The notes beneath the pieces are model-generated. The model did no database searches, had not been told where the DNA came from, and saw nothing but the letters and a program-made list of their open reading frames with translations. A stretch of 45,029 nt of DNA, taken from the IMG/VR virus record IMGVR_UViG_3300023106_000015, positions 1 through 45,029 of that record; one strand, written 5' to 3'. The stretch is from a virus. This document shows positions 1-9,107 of this stretch, one piece after another. Within the stretch, counting starts at the first letter, position 1; each line of letters starts with the position of its first letter. Both the position numbers and the translations under genes were made by a program.

Positions 1-174
1 TCATATGGATTGTCATATCATAATGTGATATATGTCCATAACCTATATGCATACACAGTATCTATAGCCTATATGCAGTATGCATGTATACAATATATCC
101 TATGCTATATACAATCTACCAATATATGGGAGGGTATAGGGGCCTTTTTATGATCTTATCCTGGCTCTATCCTA
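1..174. repeat. Terminal direct repeat, left copy
   Basis: These bases recur at 44856-45029. The first 127 positions are identical, position 128 differs (G here, A at 44983), and the last 46 are identical. Inside are AT-rich short repeats: CCTATATGCA occurs twice, and ATGCATAC/GTATGCAT form a separated inverted pair. No gene is present. It can be a true terminal redundancy or the overlap left when a circular genome was cut open; the sequence alone does not decide. Confidence 0.9.
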
Positions 175-314
175 AAGACACTTCCTAATTTTTCTAAACT
201 TTTTCAGACTTTGTAGCTGGCTTTGTCAGTCCTATCTCTATAGCATCCCCAGATAGATAAAACATCTCCACAAACTATATTATCTCTTATTGGCGCCAAG
301 GCTCTCAGAATATT
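175..314. other. Noncoding leader upstream of the late genes
   Basis: There is no open frame of note between the terminal repeat and the small terminase start. The stretch is rich in pyrimidine runs. The late promoter should lie here or in the terminal repeat, but I find no convincing sigma70 pair of -35 and -10 boxes; a TATATT near 284 lacks a good -35. Late transcription may need a phage-specific factor that I could not identify. The terminase start at 315 also lacks a well-spaced Shine-Dalgarno sequence. Confidence 0.4.
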
Positions 315-920
315 ATGTCCACATCACTAGCAACAACATCAGATTCTCGCTTCTCCGCTATGGATGAATCTATCCTAAAGCTCTTAGGACAAGGAGTCGC
401 CGCATCCCAGGTAGCATTAGCTGTCGGAGTATCTGAGTCTCGTATATCTCAATTAGTTTCAGAAGATAAATTCGCCTCTAGATTGGCGGAAATTCGTCTT
501 GGGTCTCTTACAAAACATAATGCAAGAGATGATAGATATGACTCTCTAGAAGACAGAGTCCTAACACAGCTTGAATCATCTATTCCTATGGTTATGGATC
601 CAATGAAGCAGGTGCTAATTCTGACACGCTTAAATAATATGAAACGAAGAGGCGCTTCTTCTTCAGAACATATCCCGCAAAAAGCACAGGTAATATCTCT
701 CCAATTACCAGTTAATATTATCAATCGCTTCTCTGTCAATGGAGCACAACAAGTCACAACCATTGATACCCCAGAAGGATCACAATCAATGGTTACTATA
801 CAATCAGGCCAAATTAAGAAGCTAGCACAAGATGCTGCTATCAAAAGGGATGAAATAAGAAATGAAAAACAATCTATACGAAACCCCGATCCAAACTCAG
901 GTGAAAGATTCGGTCTCTAA
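315..920 (+). CDS. Terminase small subunit (probable)
   Basis: This 201-residue protein is first in the late operon and lies directly before the large terminase, the usual place of the small subunit, which binds phage DNA and presents it to the packaging motor. Residues about 25-50 read as a helix-turn-helix (GVAASQVALAVGVSESRISQ), as expected of a DNA-recognition domain. The middle (65-115) is predicted helical and could form the oligomerisation core. The C-terminus is charged. The next gene starts inside its last 59 bases. The call rests on position plus the helix-turn-helix; a general DNA-binding regulator is the alternative. Confidence 0.7.
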   Translation: MSTSLATTSDSRFSAMDESILKLLGQGVAASQVALAVGVSESRISQLVSEDKFASRLAEIRLGSLTKHNARDDRYDSLEDRVLTQLESSIPMVMDPMKQVLILTRLNNMKRRGASSSEHIPQKAQVISLQLPVNIINRFSVNGAQQVTTIDTPEGSQSMVTIQSGQIKKLAQDAAIKRDEIRNEKQSIRNPDPNSGERFGL

Positions 921-1131
921 TCGAGCTATGTCTGGACTAAAAGCTCCACCTGGAGTAACTCTCGCTTCTGATGCAGCTAAAGTATCTTCTCAGCTATCTC
1001 AATTAGCTGCAGATCAAGCTCGTGCTCGGAAACTGTTACTTCGTATTCTTGATAGTCAAGTGGTATATACACAGGCTACGCCTGCATCTAGAGTAGATAT
1101 TATCAATACAAAAGGCGAGTCTAATGGCTGA
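862..1131 (+). CDS. Hypothetical protein between the terminase genes
   Basis: An 89-residue reading frame overlaps the end of the small terminase by 59 bases and the start of the large terminase by 8. An AAAAGGGAT stretch at 843-851 serves as a ribosome site for the 862 start. A second in-frame ATG at 928 would give 67 residues and nearly remove the first overlap. The core (about 38-70) is an alanine/glutamine/leucine-rich helix. I recognise no domain. Its position suggests a packaging accessory protein, but that is only context. Confidence 0.6.
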   Translation: MKNNLYETPIQTQVKDSVSNRAMSGLKAPPGVTLASDAAKVSSQLSQLAADQARARKLLLRILDSQVVYTQATPASRVDIINTKGESNG

Positions 1132-2605
1132 AATCCATACCTCAGATGTAGATGTAGAAGTTACAGAAGTAATTAATCTTGCTCGTGCAGATCTAGATTT
1201 CCTAGCTGCACTCTCTCTTCCAGAAGTATATAAATATGCATTCCCTCCAATATTCAGGGCAATGTGGACTTGGCTATGTGAACAGATAGCATTGAAGCGA
1301 GATTTCTCACAACTAGCAATTGGCTTACCTCGTGGATTCGGAAAGACTCTCCTAATTAAACTATTTGTAGTCTATACAATCCTGTTCACTCGCCGCCAAT
1401 TTATCATAGTATTCTCAGAGAATGAAGCCAAATCTATATCCATTCTCAATGACGTCTTTTCTATTCTAGATGAGCCTAATATTAAGAAAGTATTTGGCGA
1501 CTGGAATCTAGGAAAAGAATCAGATACTCAGACGAAAAAAGTATTCGGATTTAGAGGCAGGAATATTATTGTCAAAGGTGTAGGTGCATCTTCTGGTGTT
1601 CGAGGAATTACAGAAAAGAATGTCCGACCAGATCTTATGATCTTTGATGACATCCAATCTCGTGAATCATCTGAGTCTATTCTAGTCTCATCCGAGCTAG
1701 AGAAGTGGCTCTATGCAACAGCTATGAAAGCTAAGTCTCCAGAAGGATGTTTATTCGTATTTATTGCGAATATGTATCCAACTAAAGGATCTCTCCTTCG
1801 TAAGCTTAAATCTAATGATAACTGGGTTAAATTCATTGTAGGCGGAATTACAGAGACAGGTGAATCTCTCTGGGAAGAATTACAGCCTATTGAGCAGCTC
1901 TTGAAGGAATTTCAGAATGACCTCGCTTCTGGCCATCCTGAGATCTTTTATGCAGAAGTTCTCAATGATGAAAATGCATCAGTCAATAACATCATTGATC
2001 TATCTGCTCTTCCTGACTATCGCTTTCAGCCTAATGATATTCATCAGGGCTCTTTCTTAATCATTGATCCATCTAATGATAAGCAGGGATCTGATCTGGT
2101 GTCAATAGGCTATTTTGAAGTATGGGATGGTTATCCTTATCTTCGTCATCTTCTAGAAGCTAAACTGTCCCCAGCTGACACAATACGAGAAGCAATTAAG
2201 ATGTGCCTTAATTATGGCGCAAGCATCGTAGGAATTGAATCGAATGCTTATCAATATTCTCTGAATTATTGGTTTGCATTTATCTGTGAGCAAATGGGCA
2301 TATTAGGTCTCTCTCCAGTTGAACTCTACTCTGGTCAGACTTCTAAAAATGCACGGATATTATCTATGTTTCGCGCCCTCGCTAAAGGTGAAATAGGACT
2401 ACATCCTGAAGTGCGTCCTGCTTCATTCATGCAGATTACTCAATTCAATCCTTTAAGAAAAGATAACACAGATGGTGTATTAGATCTTTTAACCTATGCG
2501 CCTAAAATGTTAGAACTCTATGGAACTGAGATTCTTAACGCCACAATCGTAGCAGAGCAAGAAGCTAATGCTATGGAAGTAATTGAATATAATTCTCCTT
2601 TCTGA
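1124..2605 (+). CDS. terL: Terminase large subunit (ATPase and nuclease)
   Basis: This 493-residue protein is the DNA-packaging motor, docking on the portal. The N-terminal ATPase has a Walker A at 67-75 (GLPRGFGKT) and a Walker B at 171-176 (LMIFDD), followed by a conserved-looking FIANMYP segment. The C-terminal RNase H-like nuclease that cuts the concatemer shows its acidic residues in IIDPS (D315), GIES (E372) and TDGVLD (D450, D454). All key residues are present, so it should be active. The start is preceded by AAGGCGAG and overlaps the previous gene. A small hairpin (GATGC-TTC-GCATC, 2604-2616) begins in its stop codon. Confidence 0.95.
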   Translation: MAEIHTSDVDVEVTEVINLARADLDFLAALSLPEVYKYAFPPIFRAMWTWLCEQIALKRDFSQLAIGLPRGFGKTLLIKLFVVYTILFTRRQFIIVFSENEAKSISILNDVFSILDEPNIKKVFGDWNLGKESDTQTKKVFGFRGRNIIVKGVGASSGVRGITEKNVRPDLMIFDDIQSRESSESILVSSELEKWLYATAMKAKSPEGCLFVFIANMYPTKGSLLRKLKSNDNWVKFIVGGITETGESLWEELQPIEQLLKEFQNDLASGHPEIFYAEVLNDENASVNNIIDLSALPDYRFQPNDIHQGSFLIIDPSNDKQGSDLVSIGYFEVWDGYPYLRHLLEAKLSPADTIREAIKMCLNYGASIVGIESNAYQYSLNYWFAFICEQMGILGLSPVELYSGQTSKNARILSMFRALAKGEIGLHPEVRPASFMQITQFNPLRKDNTDGVLDLLTYAPKMLELYGTEILNATIVAEQEANAMEVIEYNSPF

Positions 2606-2650
2606 TGCTTCGCATCTTCTCCTTTCTAGACCTCTAGATACAAACTAAAT

Positions 2651-4759
2651 ATGGCAACCTCAACTAAAACTGCCGGTCGTGCACAACTTAATCTCATCAC
2701 GCTCTCTGAGAACTCTCAAAAGCGTCTAGTAGATTATCTTAAGCAATGCCAAATGCTGTCGTATCAGAATTGGAATATTCGCGAAACAATGCGTAATATC
2801 GATCTCGCATATGCACGAGAAGAAGATCTGACAGAAGAGAATATCAAGGCGCGCCGAGCTAATCGCTATGGTAATTCTAATAAGCTTCAGAATATTACTG
2901 TCCCAGTAGTTCTTCCAGCGGTAGAAGCTGCAGTCACTTATCAATCTTCCGTATTTCTTACAGGTGTCCCACTCTTTGGAGTTGTATCTTCTCCAGATTA
3001 CATGTCTCAGTCTAAACAACTAGAGGCACTAATTGATACTCAAGCTATCAAAGGTGGATGGAATCGTCATCTTATGATGAATTTCCGTGATGGATTTAAA
3101 TATAACTTCTCTATCACAGAATGTTCTTGGGATCGCTTTCTCATTCCAGATTTCACAACTAATGTCGCATCCACTAATCCTAACTCCATCGATATCTCTC
3201 AAGTAGCTTGGGAAGGTAATGTAGTTAGGCGTTGGGATCCATATAATTCTTTCTGGGATATTCGCTACGGTGTTACAGAAGTCTCGGAGCGTGGTGAGTT
3301 CGCAGGAAATAATGATCTCATTTCTCGTGTGGAGCTTAAAAAGCTAGTAGCATCTTCGCCATTCATTATTCGAAATAATATCAAGCCTGCCTTTGAAGCA
3401 CCTCAGGTAGGTATTTCTTTCGGATATGATTTCTCGCAACTATCTTATTACATCCCACAGATCTCACAATTCCAGACTGTCAATCCAACTCTTGCTAATC
3501 AATTCAATTGGATGGCTTGGGCAGGACTAGATGAAGGTCCAGGAAATAAGAAGATTGAATATAAGAATATCTATCAAAAGACTACTCTTTACGCTCGCAT
3601 CATTCCATCTGATTTCGGCATCAATGTTCCAGCTGCTAATACGCCTCAAATCTGGAAACTAATCTATATCAATAATGATGTAGTTATCTATGCACAACCT
3701 TGCTCTCTCGCATATGATAATCTCCCAGTTCTATTTACCCAGCCTAATGAAGATGGCCTGAAATATCAGACTAAATCTCTAGCTGAGAACTCTGTACCAT
3801 TCCAGCAAGTTGCCTCTGGAATGATGAATTCTGTCATTGCAGCTAGACGTCGTGCTATTTCAGATCGTACTCTCTATGATCCATCTCGTGTAGCAGAAGC
3901 ACAAATTAACTCAGATAATCCGTCTGCTAAAATTCCAGTGCGTCCTGCAGCTTATGGTAAGCCAATCTCTGAAGCAGTCTATCAATTCCCATATCGAGAT
4001 GATCAATCTGGTCTTGTGATGCAAGAAATACCACAACTGATTGAAATGTCTAATCAGCTTAATGGACAGAATCGTGCTAAGCAAGGTCAGTTTGTTAAGG
4101 GCAATAAGACTCGGAAAGAATTTGATTCTGTGATGGCTAATGCTAATGGTCGTGATCAGATGATAGCTATGGGATTTGAAGCACAACTGTTTACACCTCT
4201 TAAACAGATGCTTAAGATTAATATCTTGCAATTCCAGACTCCGGCTACAGTATATTCTCGTGAGCTTCAGACTGCTGTGAATGTAGATCCAGTAGCATTA
4301 CGACAAGCAGCATTAGAATTTAAAATCTCTGATGGCCTAATTCCAGCTGAGAAGCTTATTAATGGCGACTCTCTAGGCGCAGCTCTAAATGCAATTGGAA
4401 CTACACCATCTATTCAAGCTGGATATAATATGGCTCCTATGTTCTCATATCTCATGAAAACTCAAGGTGCTGATCTTACTCCATTTGAGAAGTCTCCACA
4501 GCAACAAGCTTATGAATCTGCTGCAGGTCGATGGCAACAACTTGTGATGCAGCTCTCTGAGATGGCTATTAAAGCAGGAATGACTCCAGATCCTAAATCA
4601 TTTCCACCTCAGCCTACTCCTGAACAATTTGGATATGTTCCTGGTGCTCCTTCTCCATCTGTATCCCTAGCTACTTCTGGTGCGCCAATTGTCTCACAAT
4701 ACTCTCAGATCACAGAAGCTAAGAATACACCACCTGCTGCGCCACAAGGAGCACAATAA
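2651..4759 (+). CDS. Portal protein
   Basis: This 702-residue protein lies directly downstream of the large terminase and upstream of the scaffold and capsid genes, where the portal is expected, and its length suits podovirus portals. The portal forms the dodecameric channel at one capsid vertex through which DNA enters and leaves. The first 150 residues are helical with charged patches, and the C-terminus (from about 640) is rich in proline, alanine and glutamine, as in many portals. There is no single catalytic motif, so the call rests on length, position and overall character. No Shine-Dalgarno sequence precedes the ATG; the 45-base leader is pyrimidine-rich. Confidence 0.85.
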   Translation: MATSTKTAGRAQLNLITLSENSQKRLVDYLKQCQMLSYQNWNIRETMRNIDLAYAREEDLTEENIKARRANRYGNSNKLQNITVPVVLPAVEAAVTYQSSVFLTGVPLFGVVSSPDYMSQSKQLEALIDTQAIKGGWNRHLMMNFRDGFKYNFSITECSWDRFLIPDFTTNVASTNPNSIDISQVAWEGNVVRRWDPYNSFWDIRYGVTEVSERGEFAGNNDLISRVELKKLVASSPFIIRNNIKPAFEAPQVGISFGYDFSQLSYYIPQISQFQTVNPTLANQFNWMAWAGLDEGPGNKKIEYKNIYQKTTLYARIIPSDFGINVPAANTPQIWKLIYINNDVVIYAQPCSLAYDNLPVLFTQPNEDGLKYQTKSLAENSVPFQQVASGMMNSVIAARRRAISDRTLYDPSRVAEAQINSDNPSAKIPVRPAAYGKPISEAVYQFPYRDDQSGLVMQEIPQLIEMSNQLNGQNRAKQGQFVKGNKTRKEFDSVMANANGRDQMIAMGFEAQLFTPLKQMLKINILQFQTPATVYSRELQTAVNVDPVALRQAALEFKISDGLIPAEKLINGDSLGAALNAIGTTPSIQAGYNMAPMFSYLMKTQGADLTPFEKSPQQQAYESAAGRWQQLVMQLSEMAIKAGMTPDPKSFPPQPTPEQFGYVPGAPSPSVSLATSGAPIVSQYSQITEAKNTPPAAPQGAQ

Positions 4760-5037
4760 TGGCAAGACTTATTCCTAACGACTTTCAAGAATACGCATTT
4801 GATACAGAAGCTGAACTTCGTTCTGCAATGCTTCTTACTGAATCGAATATTCAATTTATTAAAACTCAACTGGCTTCCGTAATGACAGAAAGGGCTAATC
4901 TAGAATATGACGTAATGACACCAATCACATCATTTGTCCAACAAGAGGCCGCCCTCAAAGGACAAATTAATGCATATCAATTTCTTCTAGATTCGCATAA
5001 AGCTGCGACTGACCTTAATTCTTCTGTCTCTAATTAA
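4759..5037 (+). CDS. Hypothetical small virion-assembly protein
   Basis: This 92-residue protein starts in a TAATG overlap with the portal stop and has AAGGAG just upstream, so it is translationally coupled. It is almost wholly helical with heptad-like spacing (residues 15-80) and looks like a short coiled coil. I recognise no family. Its position between portal and scaffold suggests a head-assembly role, which is inference only. Confidence 0.7.
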   Translation: MARLIPNDFQEYAFDTEAELRSAMLLTESNIQFIKTQLASVMTERANLEYDVMTPITSFVQQEAALKGQINAYQFLLDSHKAATDLNSSVSN

Positions 5038-5049
5038 TAGGAACCTATC

Positions 5050-5811
5050 ATGTCTATCATGGATACCTTTCGTAACGCATTCTCTGGTCCATCGGCTGTG
5101 CCAAACAATATGAATCAGGCACCTGGTAATATTCCTAATCAGCCAGGTAATTTGCCAGCAATCCAGAATCCAATTGCAGCTAACTCTCCTGATGGTCAGC
5201 TTCCTGGTACCGCTCCACAAGCTCAGACTGACCCTATGGCAGAATTCCAGAAATTGTGGGAACCTGCTAAACCAGTAGATGGTGCTTATGTAGACTCTCC
5301 GGTCAAATTCACTATTGATCCAGCTAAAGTAAACCAATCTGTTAAAGCAATTGACTTTACTAAAATGGTAACTCCAGCTTTGATGGAAAAGATTAATGCT
5401 GGCGGTGAAGGAGCTATGCAAGCAACCATTCAAGCAATGAATGAGATGGCTCAAAATGTCATGGCACAAACCATGATGGCTAATACTAAAGTTTTGGAGA
5501 ATGGACTCGAACTCGGACATAAGCGTGTTGAAGCTAGTTTGCCTGGAACAATCCGTAAGCAAACTGTTTCTGCTGCGCTCCGTGAAGATAATCCACTCTT
5601 CAATAATCCGGCGACTGCGCCAATGTTGCAAATGTTGGAAACACAATTGCTTCAACAATTCCCTCACGCAACCACTGCGGAAATTAAGGAACACGCTAAG
5701 ACTTATCTGGCTGGCTTCGCGAATACGATTAAAGGACAAGAACCTGTCCCACAAGCTATTCAAGATGCACGAGGCCGTGAAGTTGATTGGTCTGCTATTC
5801 CTATCCAATAG
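5050..5811 (+). CDS. Scaffolding protein (candidate)
   Basis: This 253-residue protein lies between portal and major capsid genes. It has a low-complexity N-terminus (residues 12-60) rich in Pro, Asn, Gln and Gly, then a methionine- and glutamine-rich helical centre (100-160) and a helical C-terminal half. This composition is typical of phage scaffolds, which line the procapsid and are then removed. The ribosome site is AGGAACC. I see no protease motif. The call rests on position and composition, without a signature sequence. Confidence 0.55.
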   Translation: MSIMDTFRNAFSGPSAVPNNMNQAPGNIPNQPGNLPAIQNPIAANSPDGQLPGTAPQAQTDPMAEFQKLWEPAKPVDGAYVDSPVKFTIDPAKVNQSVKAIDFTKMVTPALMEKINAGGEGAMQATIQAMNEMAQNVMAQTMMANTKVLENGLELGHKRVEASLPGTIRKQTVSAALREDNPLFNNPATAPMLQMLETQLLQQFPHATTAEIKEHAKTYLAGFANTIKGQEPVPQAIQDARGREVDWSAIPIQ

Positions 5812-5844
5812 CCTCCGGTTTAATCTAATCTAAGGAAACATATT

Positions 5845-6510
5845 ATGTCTCTCGTTCGTCCAATGGTCCTCGATAATGGCGTAGCTCGAACTACTGCGCT
5901 TGGTGACATGGTTGCTAATTCTGAAGCAGTCTTGACTCTCACAAATGCAGCAGCTCAGCAACTTACTGCAGCTCAACTAGCTTCTGGTATTCTGCGTCGT
6001 GCAGGTCCTGTTGCTGGTTATGCTGATACGTTTCCAACTGCATCTGATCTGATTGCAGCTCTGTATAACGCACCATATATTGGTGGTGGTGCATATAGTA
6101 TTAATGGTCTCGCTACTGGACTCTCGTTCCGGTTCCGATTCATTAATGGTGTTGCATTTGCTAATACTGTTGTCGCTGGTACTGGTGTTACTCTCGTAGG
6201 TACTACTGCTATTCCATCTTCTTCGTGGAAAGATTATCTTATCACGATTACGAATGGTACGCCTCCACACACCATCACAGTTACGACTACTAATGCGTCC
6301 AATACGCTCACCAGTATTTCAGTCGCTGATATGCTTGATGCTACTGTTGGCGCTATTGTGACTGGTACTGGTATTCCAGCTGGCACGACTATCATCGGTG
6401 TTACCACTAACACCATTGTTCTGTCTGCTAATGCTACTGCAACTGGCACCGTCTCTGTTGTCATTGCTCCTGCATATACCGTTGAAGGTATTGGCGGCGG
6501 CTTGAACTAA
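5845..6510 (+). CDS. Possible capsid decoration or head protein
   Basis: This 221-residue protein is encoded immediately before the major capsid protein with a strong AAGGAAA ribosome site. The N-terminal 75 residues are alanine-rich and helical. The remainder is dominated by Thr, Val, Ile and Gly in beta-strand patterns: TNASNTLTSISVADMLDATV and GIPAGTTIIGVTTNTIVLS resemble a repeating beta-sandwich found in phage surface proteins. Codons are mostly the GGT/GCT/ACT type seen in the capsid gene, which suggests high expression. A decoration or head-fibre role fits position and composition but is not proven. Confidence 0.5.
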   Translation: MSLVRPMVLDNGVARTTALGDMVANSEAVLTLTNAAAQQLTAAQLASGILRRAGPVAGYADTFPTASDLIAALYNAPYIGGGAYSINGLATGLSFRFRFINGVAFANTVVAGTGVTLVGTTAIPSSSWKDYLITITNGTPPHTITVTTTNASNTLTSISVADMLDATVGAIVTGTGIPAGTTIIGVTTNTIVLSANATATGTVSVVIAPAYTVEGIGGGLN

Positions 6511-6545
6511 TTAGTATTTCACAAATCACAATCTAAGGAATTATT

Positions 6546-7766
6546 ATGTCTTCTGGTATCTTTACAACTGCCGCCCTTACGCAAGATCTCGCACGTAAGA
6601 GCTTTGCAGCTTACATTACTCGTCTGATGCCTAATGGCTCAGCTCCGATGTTCGGTCTGACTTCTATGATGAAGACTGAAACTGCTGTTGCTCCAGAACA
6701 TGGTTTCTTCACGAAAACTATGCTCTTTCCTCAGCTCACACTGACTACCAGTGCACTCTCTACTGATACGATTCTTAACGTCTCGTCTAGTATCAATGTG
6801 CTTCCTGGCATTCTGATGCGTGTAGATAGTACTGGTGAGAATGTTATTATCAATAGCGTCCTCTCTGCTACGCAAGTCTCGGTACAGCGTGCAGTTGGTA
6901 CTGTTCCAGCAGCAGCTATCTCGTCTGCAGTTAATCTGTATTCGATTGGTAACGCTTACGAAGAAGCTTCGCTTCGTCCACCAGCACTGATTATCAATCC
7001 AGTTCGTATTACCAATTTGACGCAGATTTTCCGTAATACTTGGGCTGTCTCTGACACTCTCCGTGTTACGCAAATGATTGCTGGTGATTCGAATGATGCA
7101 GAAAGCAAACAAGATTGCTCGATGTTCCATGCAGTAGATATTGAAAAGAATATCTTCTTTGGCCAGAAGTCGCAAGGTTCGCGTAATGGTATGCCTTTCC
7201 GCACCATGGATGGTATTATCTCCATCATTGGTAATCTGGCATATTATCCATCGTCGTATTCGTCTGCTAATATCTTTACTGCTGGTGGTACGACGAACTA
7301 CACGCAACTCCAGAACTTCCTAGAACCTCTGCTGAATCAAGCAACTGATCCTAAGTCTGCTGGCGAACGTGTTATGTTTGTTGGCGGTACTGCTAAACGA
7401 GTTATCAATGATATTGGTCGCTTGAATGGTACGTATTATCTGCAAAATGGTAATACCTCTTATGGTCTGCAATTCAGCACTTTCATGACTGCTCGTGGTA
7501 CGTTCCGTATGATTGAGCATCCACTGTTTAATAGCAACCCATCTTGGGCTAAGCTTGCAGTTGTTGTTGATCTCTCGTCTTTTAGTCTTGCTTATCTTGG
7601 TGATCGTAAGACTCAATCGCGTGACTTTAACTCCAAGGGTCAAGATGCTGCAGATAATGGTATCGATGCAGTCGGCGGTACTCTGACTACTGAGCTCACG
7701 GTTCTCGTGAAGAATCCTCCTGCAAATGGTGTGATCTATAACTTGACTGCTGCAGCACAGGGTTAA
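6546..7766 (+). CDS. Major capsid protein, SU10/DUF5309 type
   Basis: This 406-residue protein builds the capsid shell. The sequence has the character of the SU10-like (DUF5309) HK97-fold capsid family: an N-terminal arm, a region ending in EEASLRPP (around residue 140), a threonine/asparagine-rich middle domain, MFVGGTAKRVINDI in the expected core helix, and a final WAKLAVVVDLSSFSLAYLGDR segment before the end. It has one of the strongest ribosome sites of the genome (CTAAGGAATTATT), strongly biased codon choice, and a hairpin terminator right after its stop, all expected of the most abundant virion protein. Confidence 0.85.
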   Translation: MSSGIFTTAALTQDLARKSFAAYITRLMPNGSAPMFGLTSMMKTETAVAPEHGFFTKTMLFPQLTLTTSALSTDTILNVSSSINVLPGILMRVDSTGENVIINSVLSATQVSVQRAVGTVPAAAISSAVNLYSIGNAYEEASLRPPALIINPVRITNLTQIFRNTWAVSDTLRVTQMIAGDSNDAESKQDCSMFHAVDIEKNIFFGQKSQGSRNGMPFRTMDGIISIIGNLAYYPSSYSSANIFTAGGTTNYTQLQNFLEPLLNQATDPKSAGERVMFVGGTAKRVINDIGRLNGTYYLQNGNTSYGLQFSTFMTARGTFRMIEHPLFNSNPSWAKLAVVVDLSSFSLAYLGDRKTQSRDFNSKGQDAADNGIDAVGGTLTTELTVLVKNPPANGVIYNLTAAAQG

Positions 7767-7773
7767 TATAAGA

Positions 7774-7793
7774 TGGGCTTGAAATATAGCCCA
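7774..7793 (+). terminator. Hairpin after the major capsid gene
   Basis: A 6-bp stem TGGGCT/AGCCCA with an 8-base loop sits eight bases after the capsid stop codon and is followed by a pyrimidine-rich stretch (CTTCTTCCCTTC) rather than a clean T run. It could be a partial terminator or a 3' stabilising hairpin that sets capsid mRNA levels above those of downstream genes. Confidence 0.5.
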
Positions 7794-7837
7794 CTTCTTC
7801 CCTTCATATTCCAACCAACCACTAACCGAGATATATC

Positions 7838-8467
7838 ATGACAATCAAACGCGTATTTAAGAACACGATGCCTGGCACCCAATACCTGTTTAAAAATGGT
7901 AAGAGTGCAGTCTTTACTAATGGCCGATATGAGACTGATATCGACTGGGAAATTGCAGAACTGGACGAAGAAATTCGCCAAGGTATTCCACATATCTATA
8001 TCGATCCTAAAGATACGACTGTAGATACTGGTCAAATTGATTTCATTCGTCAGCGTCAGATTGAAGCTACGAAACAAGCCATTCGTGACTATGAAGAGGC
8101 TAAGAATAAAGGTGAAGCTCCAGCTGTCAATGAAGTTCCTACTGGCGCTATTTCTCGTGCAGACATTCCAGGTACTGTAGATGCCACTGGTTACGCTAAA
8201 GAACCAGATGGTACGCTTGTTAAACCTGGCGCTGATGAAGCTCAACGAGTCCAATTGGACCGTAATGATGTACCAGTTCCTGACATTGGTGCAGCTAAAG
8301 AAATTAAGACTTCCGAGCATGACGTGACTATTGTCAATGCACCTCCTACGAACATGGCTAAATTGCTTGCCTTGAAACAAGCTGCGGCTACTGAAGTCAA
8401 GCCAACTAATACTGGCATTGCAACCTCTGCCAATAACGGCGGTGCTAACAGCAACTCCGCTAGCTAA
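7838..8467 (+). CDS. Hypothetical structural protein downstream of capsid
   Basis: This 209-residue protein opens with a compact beta-rich domain (residues 1-70: GTQYLFKNGKSAVFTNGRYETD, then EIAELDEEI and PHIYIDP), a pattern I associate with uncharacterised podovirus and siphovirus proteins found next to capsid genes. Residues 75-95 form a charged helix, and the rest is disordered, rich in Ala, Pro, Asn and Thr. The ribosome site is weak (GAGATATATC). Position between capsid and adaptor genes suggests a minor head or neck component. Confidence 0.6.
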   Translation: MTIKRVFKNTMPGTQYLFKNGKSAVFTNGRYETDIDWEIAELDEEIRQGIPHIYIDPKDTTVDTGQIDFIRQRQIEATKQAIRDYEEAKNKGEAPAVNEVPTGAISRADIPGTVDATGYAKEPDGTLVKPGADEAQRVQLDRNDVPVPDIGAAKEIKTSEHDVTIVNAPPTNMAKLLALKQAAATEVKPTNTGIATSANNGGANSNSAS

Positions 8468-8508
8468 TTTCTAGCTCTTCTAATTAGTTTTAACCTGCGC
8501 ATTCTAAT

Positions 8509-9099
8509 ATGGCTGCTACTCTCGCCTCCCTCACAGCTGATGTTATTTCTATCACAAAGCGTCCAGATATCACTGCGACTCCTTTGCATATTAAGAATGC
8601 GCTTCTTAAAGCTCATACTGCAGACTATTTTCTGAAAGATATCTATGAGACTAATTTCCAATTCGGAGCTGCAGCTTCTATATATCAGTTAGATTATAAG
8701 CTCTTGATTCCACGATTTAGGACTATTAAATACCTCACTGTAATCGATCCTATTTCTCTCCAGATGGTGAGGAGATTCGAGCCAGTTGAGATTGATAAAG
8801 TCATGGATGGTTATGGATATATTCGCACTGATGTATATTATCTAGCTGGCAACCAACTCCAGATTCGTTCTGCAGATACTGCAAAAGTATTTGGTATTGG
8901 TTGTTATCTATATCCAGATACGACACTTGTCGCACCATCCTGGATTGCAGATGAGTTTCCATTTGCTATTGTTTATGAAGCAGCTAGGACACTATTTAAA
9001 ACTATCGGATATGACGAACAATCAGCTTCTATGGAACGTCTTGTAGCTGAAGCTATGGCAGAAGTTAAACAAACTGGTATTACCACACGTGGAGAATAA
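8509..9099 (+). CDS. Head-tail adaptor / tail tubular protein A-like
   Basis: This 196-residue protein has the helix-rich start and beta insertion seen in adaptors that attach below the portal (T7 gp11-like size and place). Residues 8-50 read as helices (ADVISITKRPDI...IKNALLKAHTADYF), followed by LIPRFRTIKYL and ending with long helices (FAIVYEAARTLFKTIGYDEQ...). It precedes a tail fibre and the nozzle-like gene. No Shine-Dalgarno sequence is visible at this ATG. The function is inferred from position and predicted secondary structure. Confidence 0.6.
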   Translation: MAATLASLTADVISITKRPDITATPLHIKNALLKAHTADYFLKDIYETNFQFGAAASIYQLDYKLLIPRFRTIKYLTVIDPISLQMVRRFEPVEIDKVMDGYGYIRTDVYYLAGNQLQIRSADTAKVFGIGCYLYPDTTLVAPSWIADEFPFAIVYEAARTLFKTIGYDEQSASMERLVAEAMAEVKQTGITTRGE

Positions 9100-9107
9100 G
9101 ATATATT

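Noticed and set aside
449-844. Minus-strand frame inside the small terminase, and similar antisense frames throughout
   Set aside because: These are shadows of well-supported genes: no ribosome sites, odd composition rich in Ser, Arg, Cys and Ile, and opposite to module direction.
2604-2616. GATGC-TTC-GCATC hairpin after the large terminase as a terminator
   Set aside because: The stem is only 5 bp with a 3-base loop and a mixed pyrimidine tail; too weak to annotate as a terminator.
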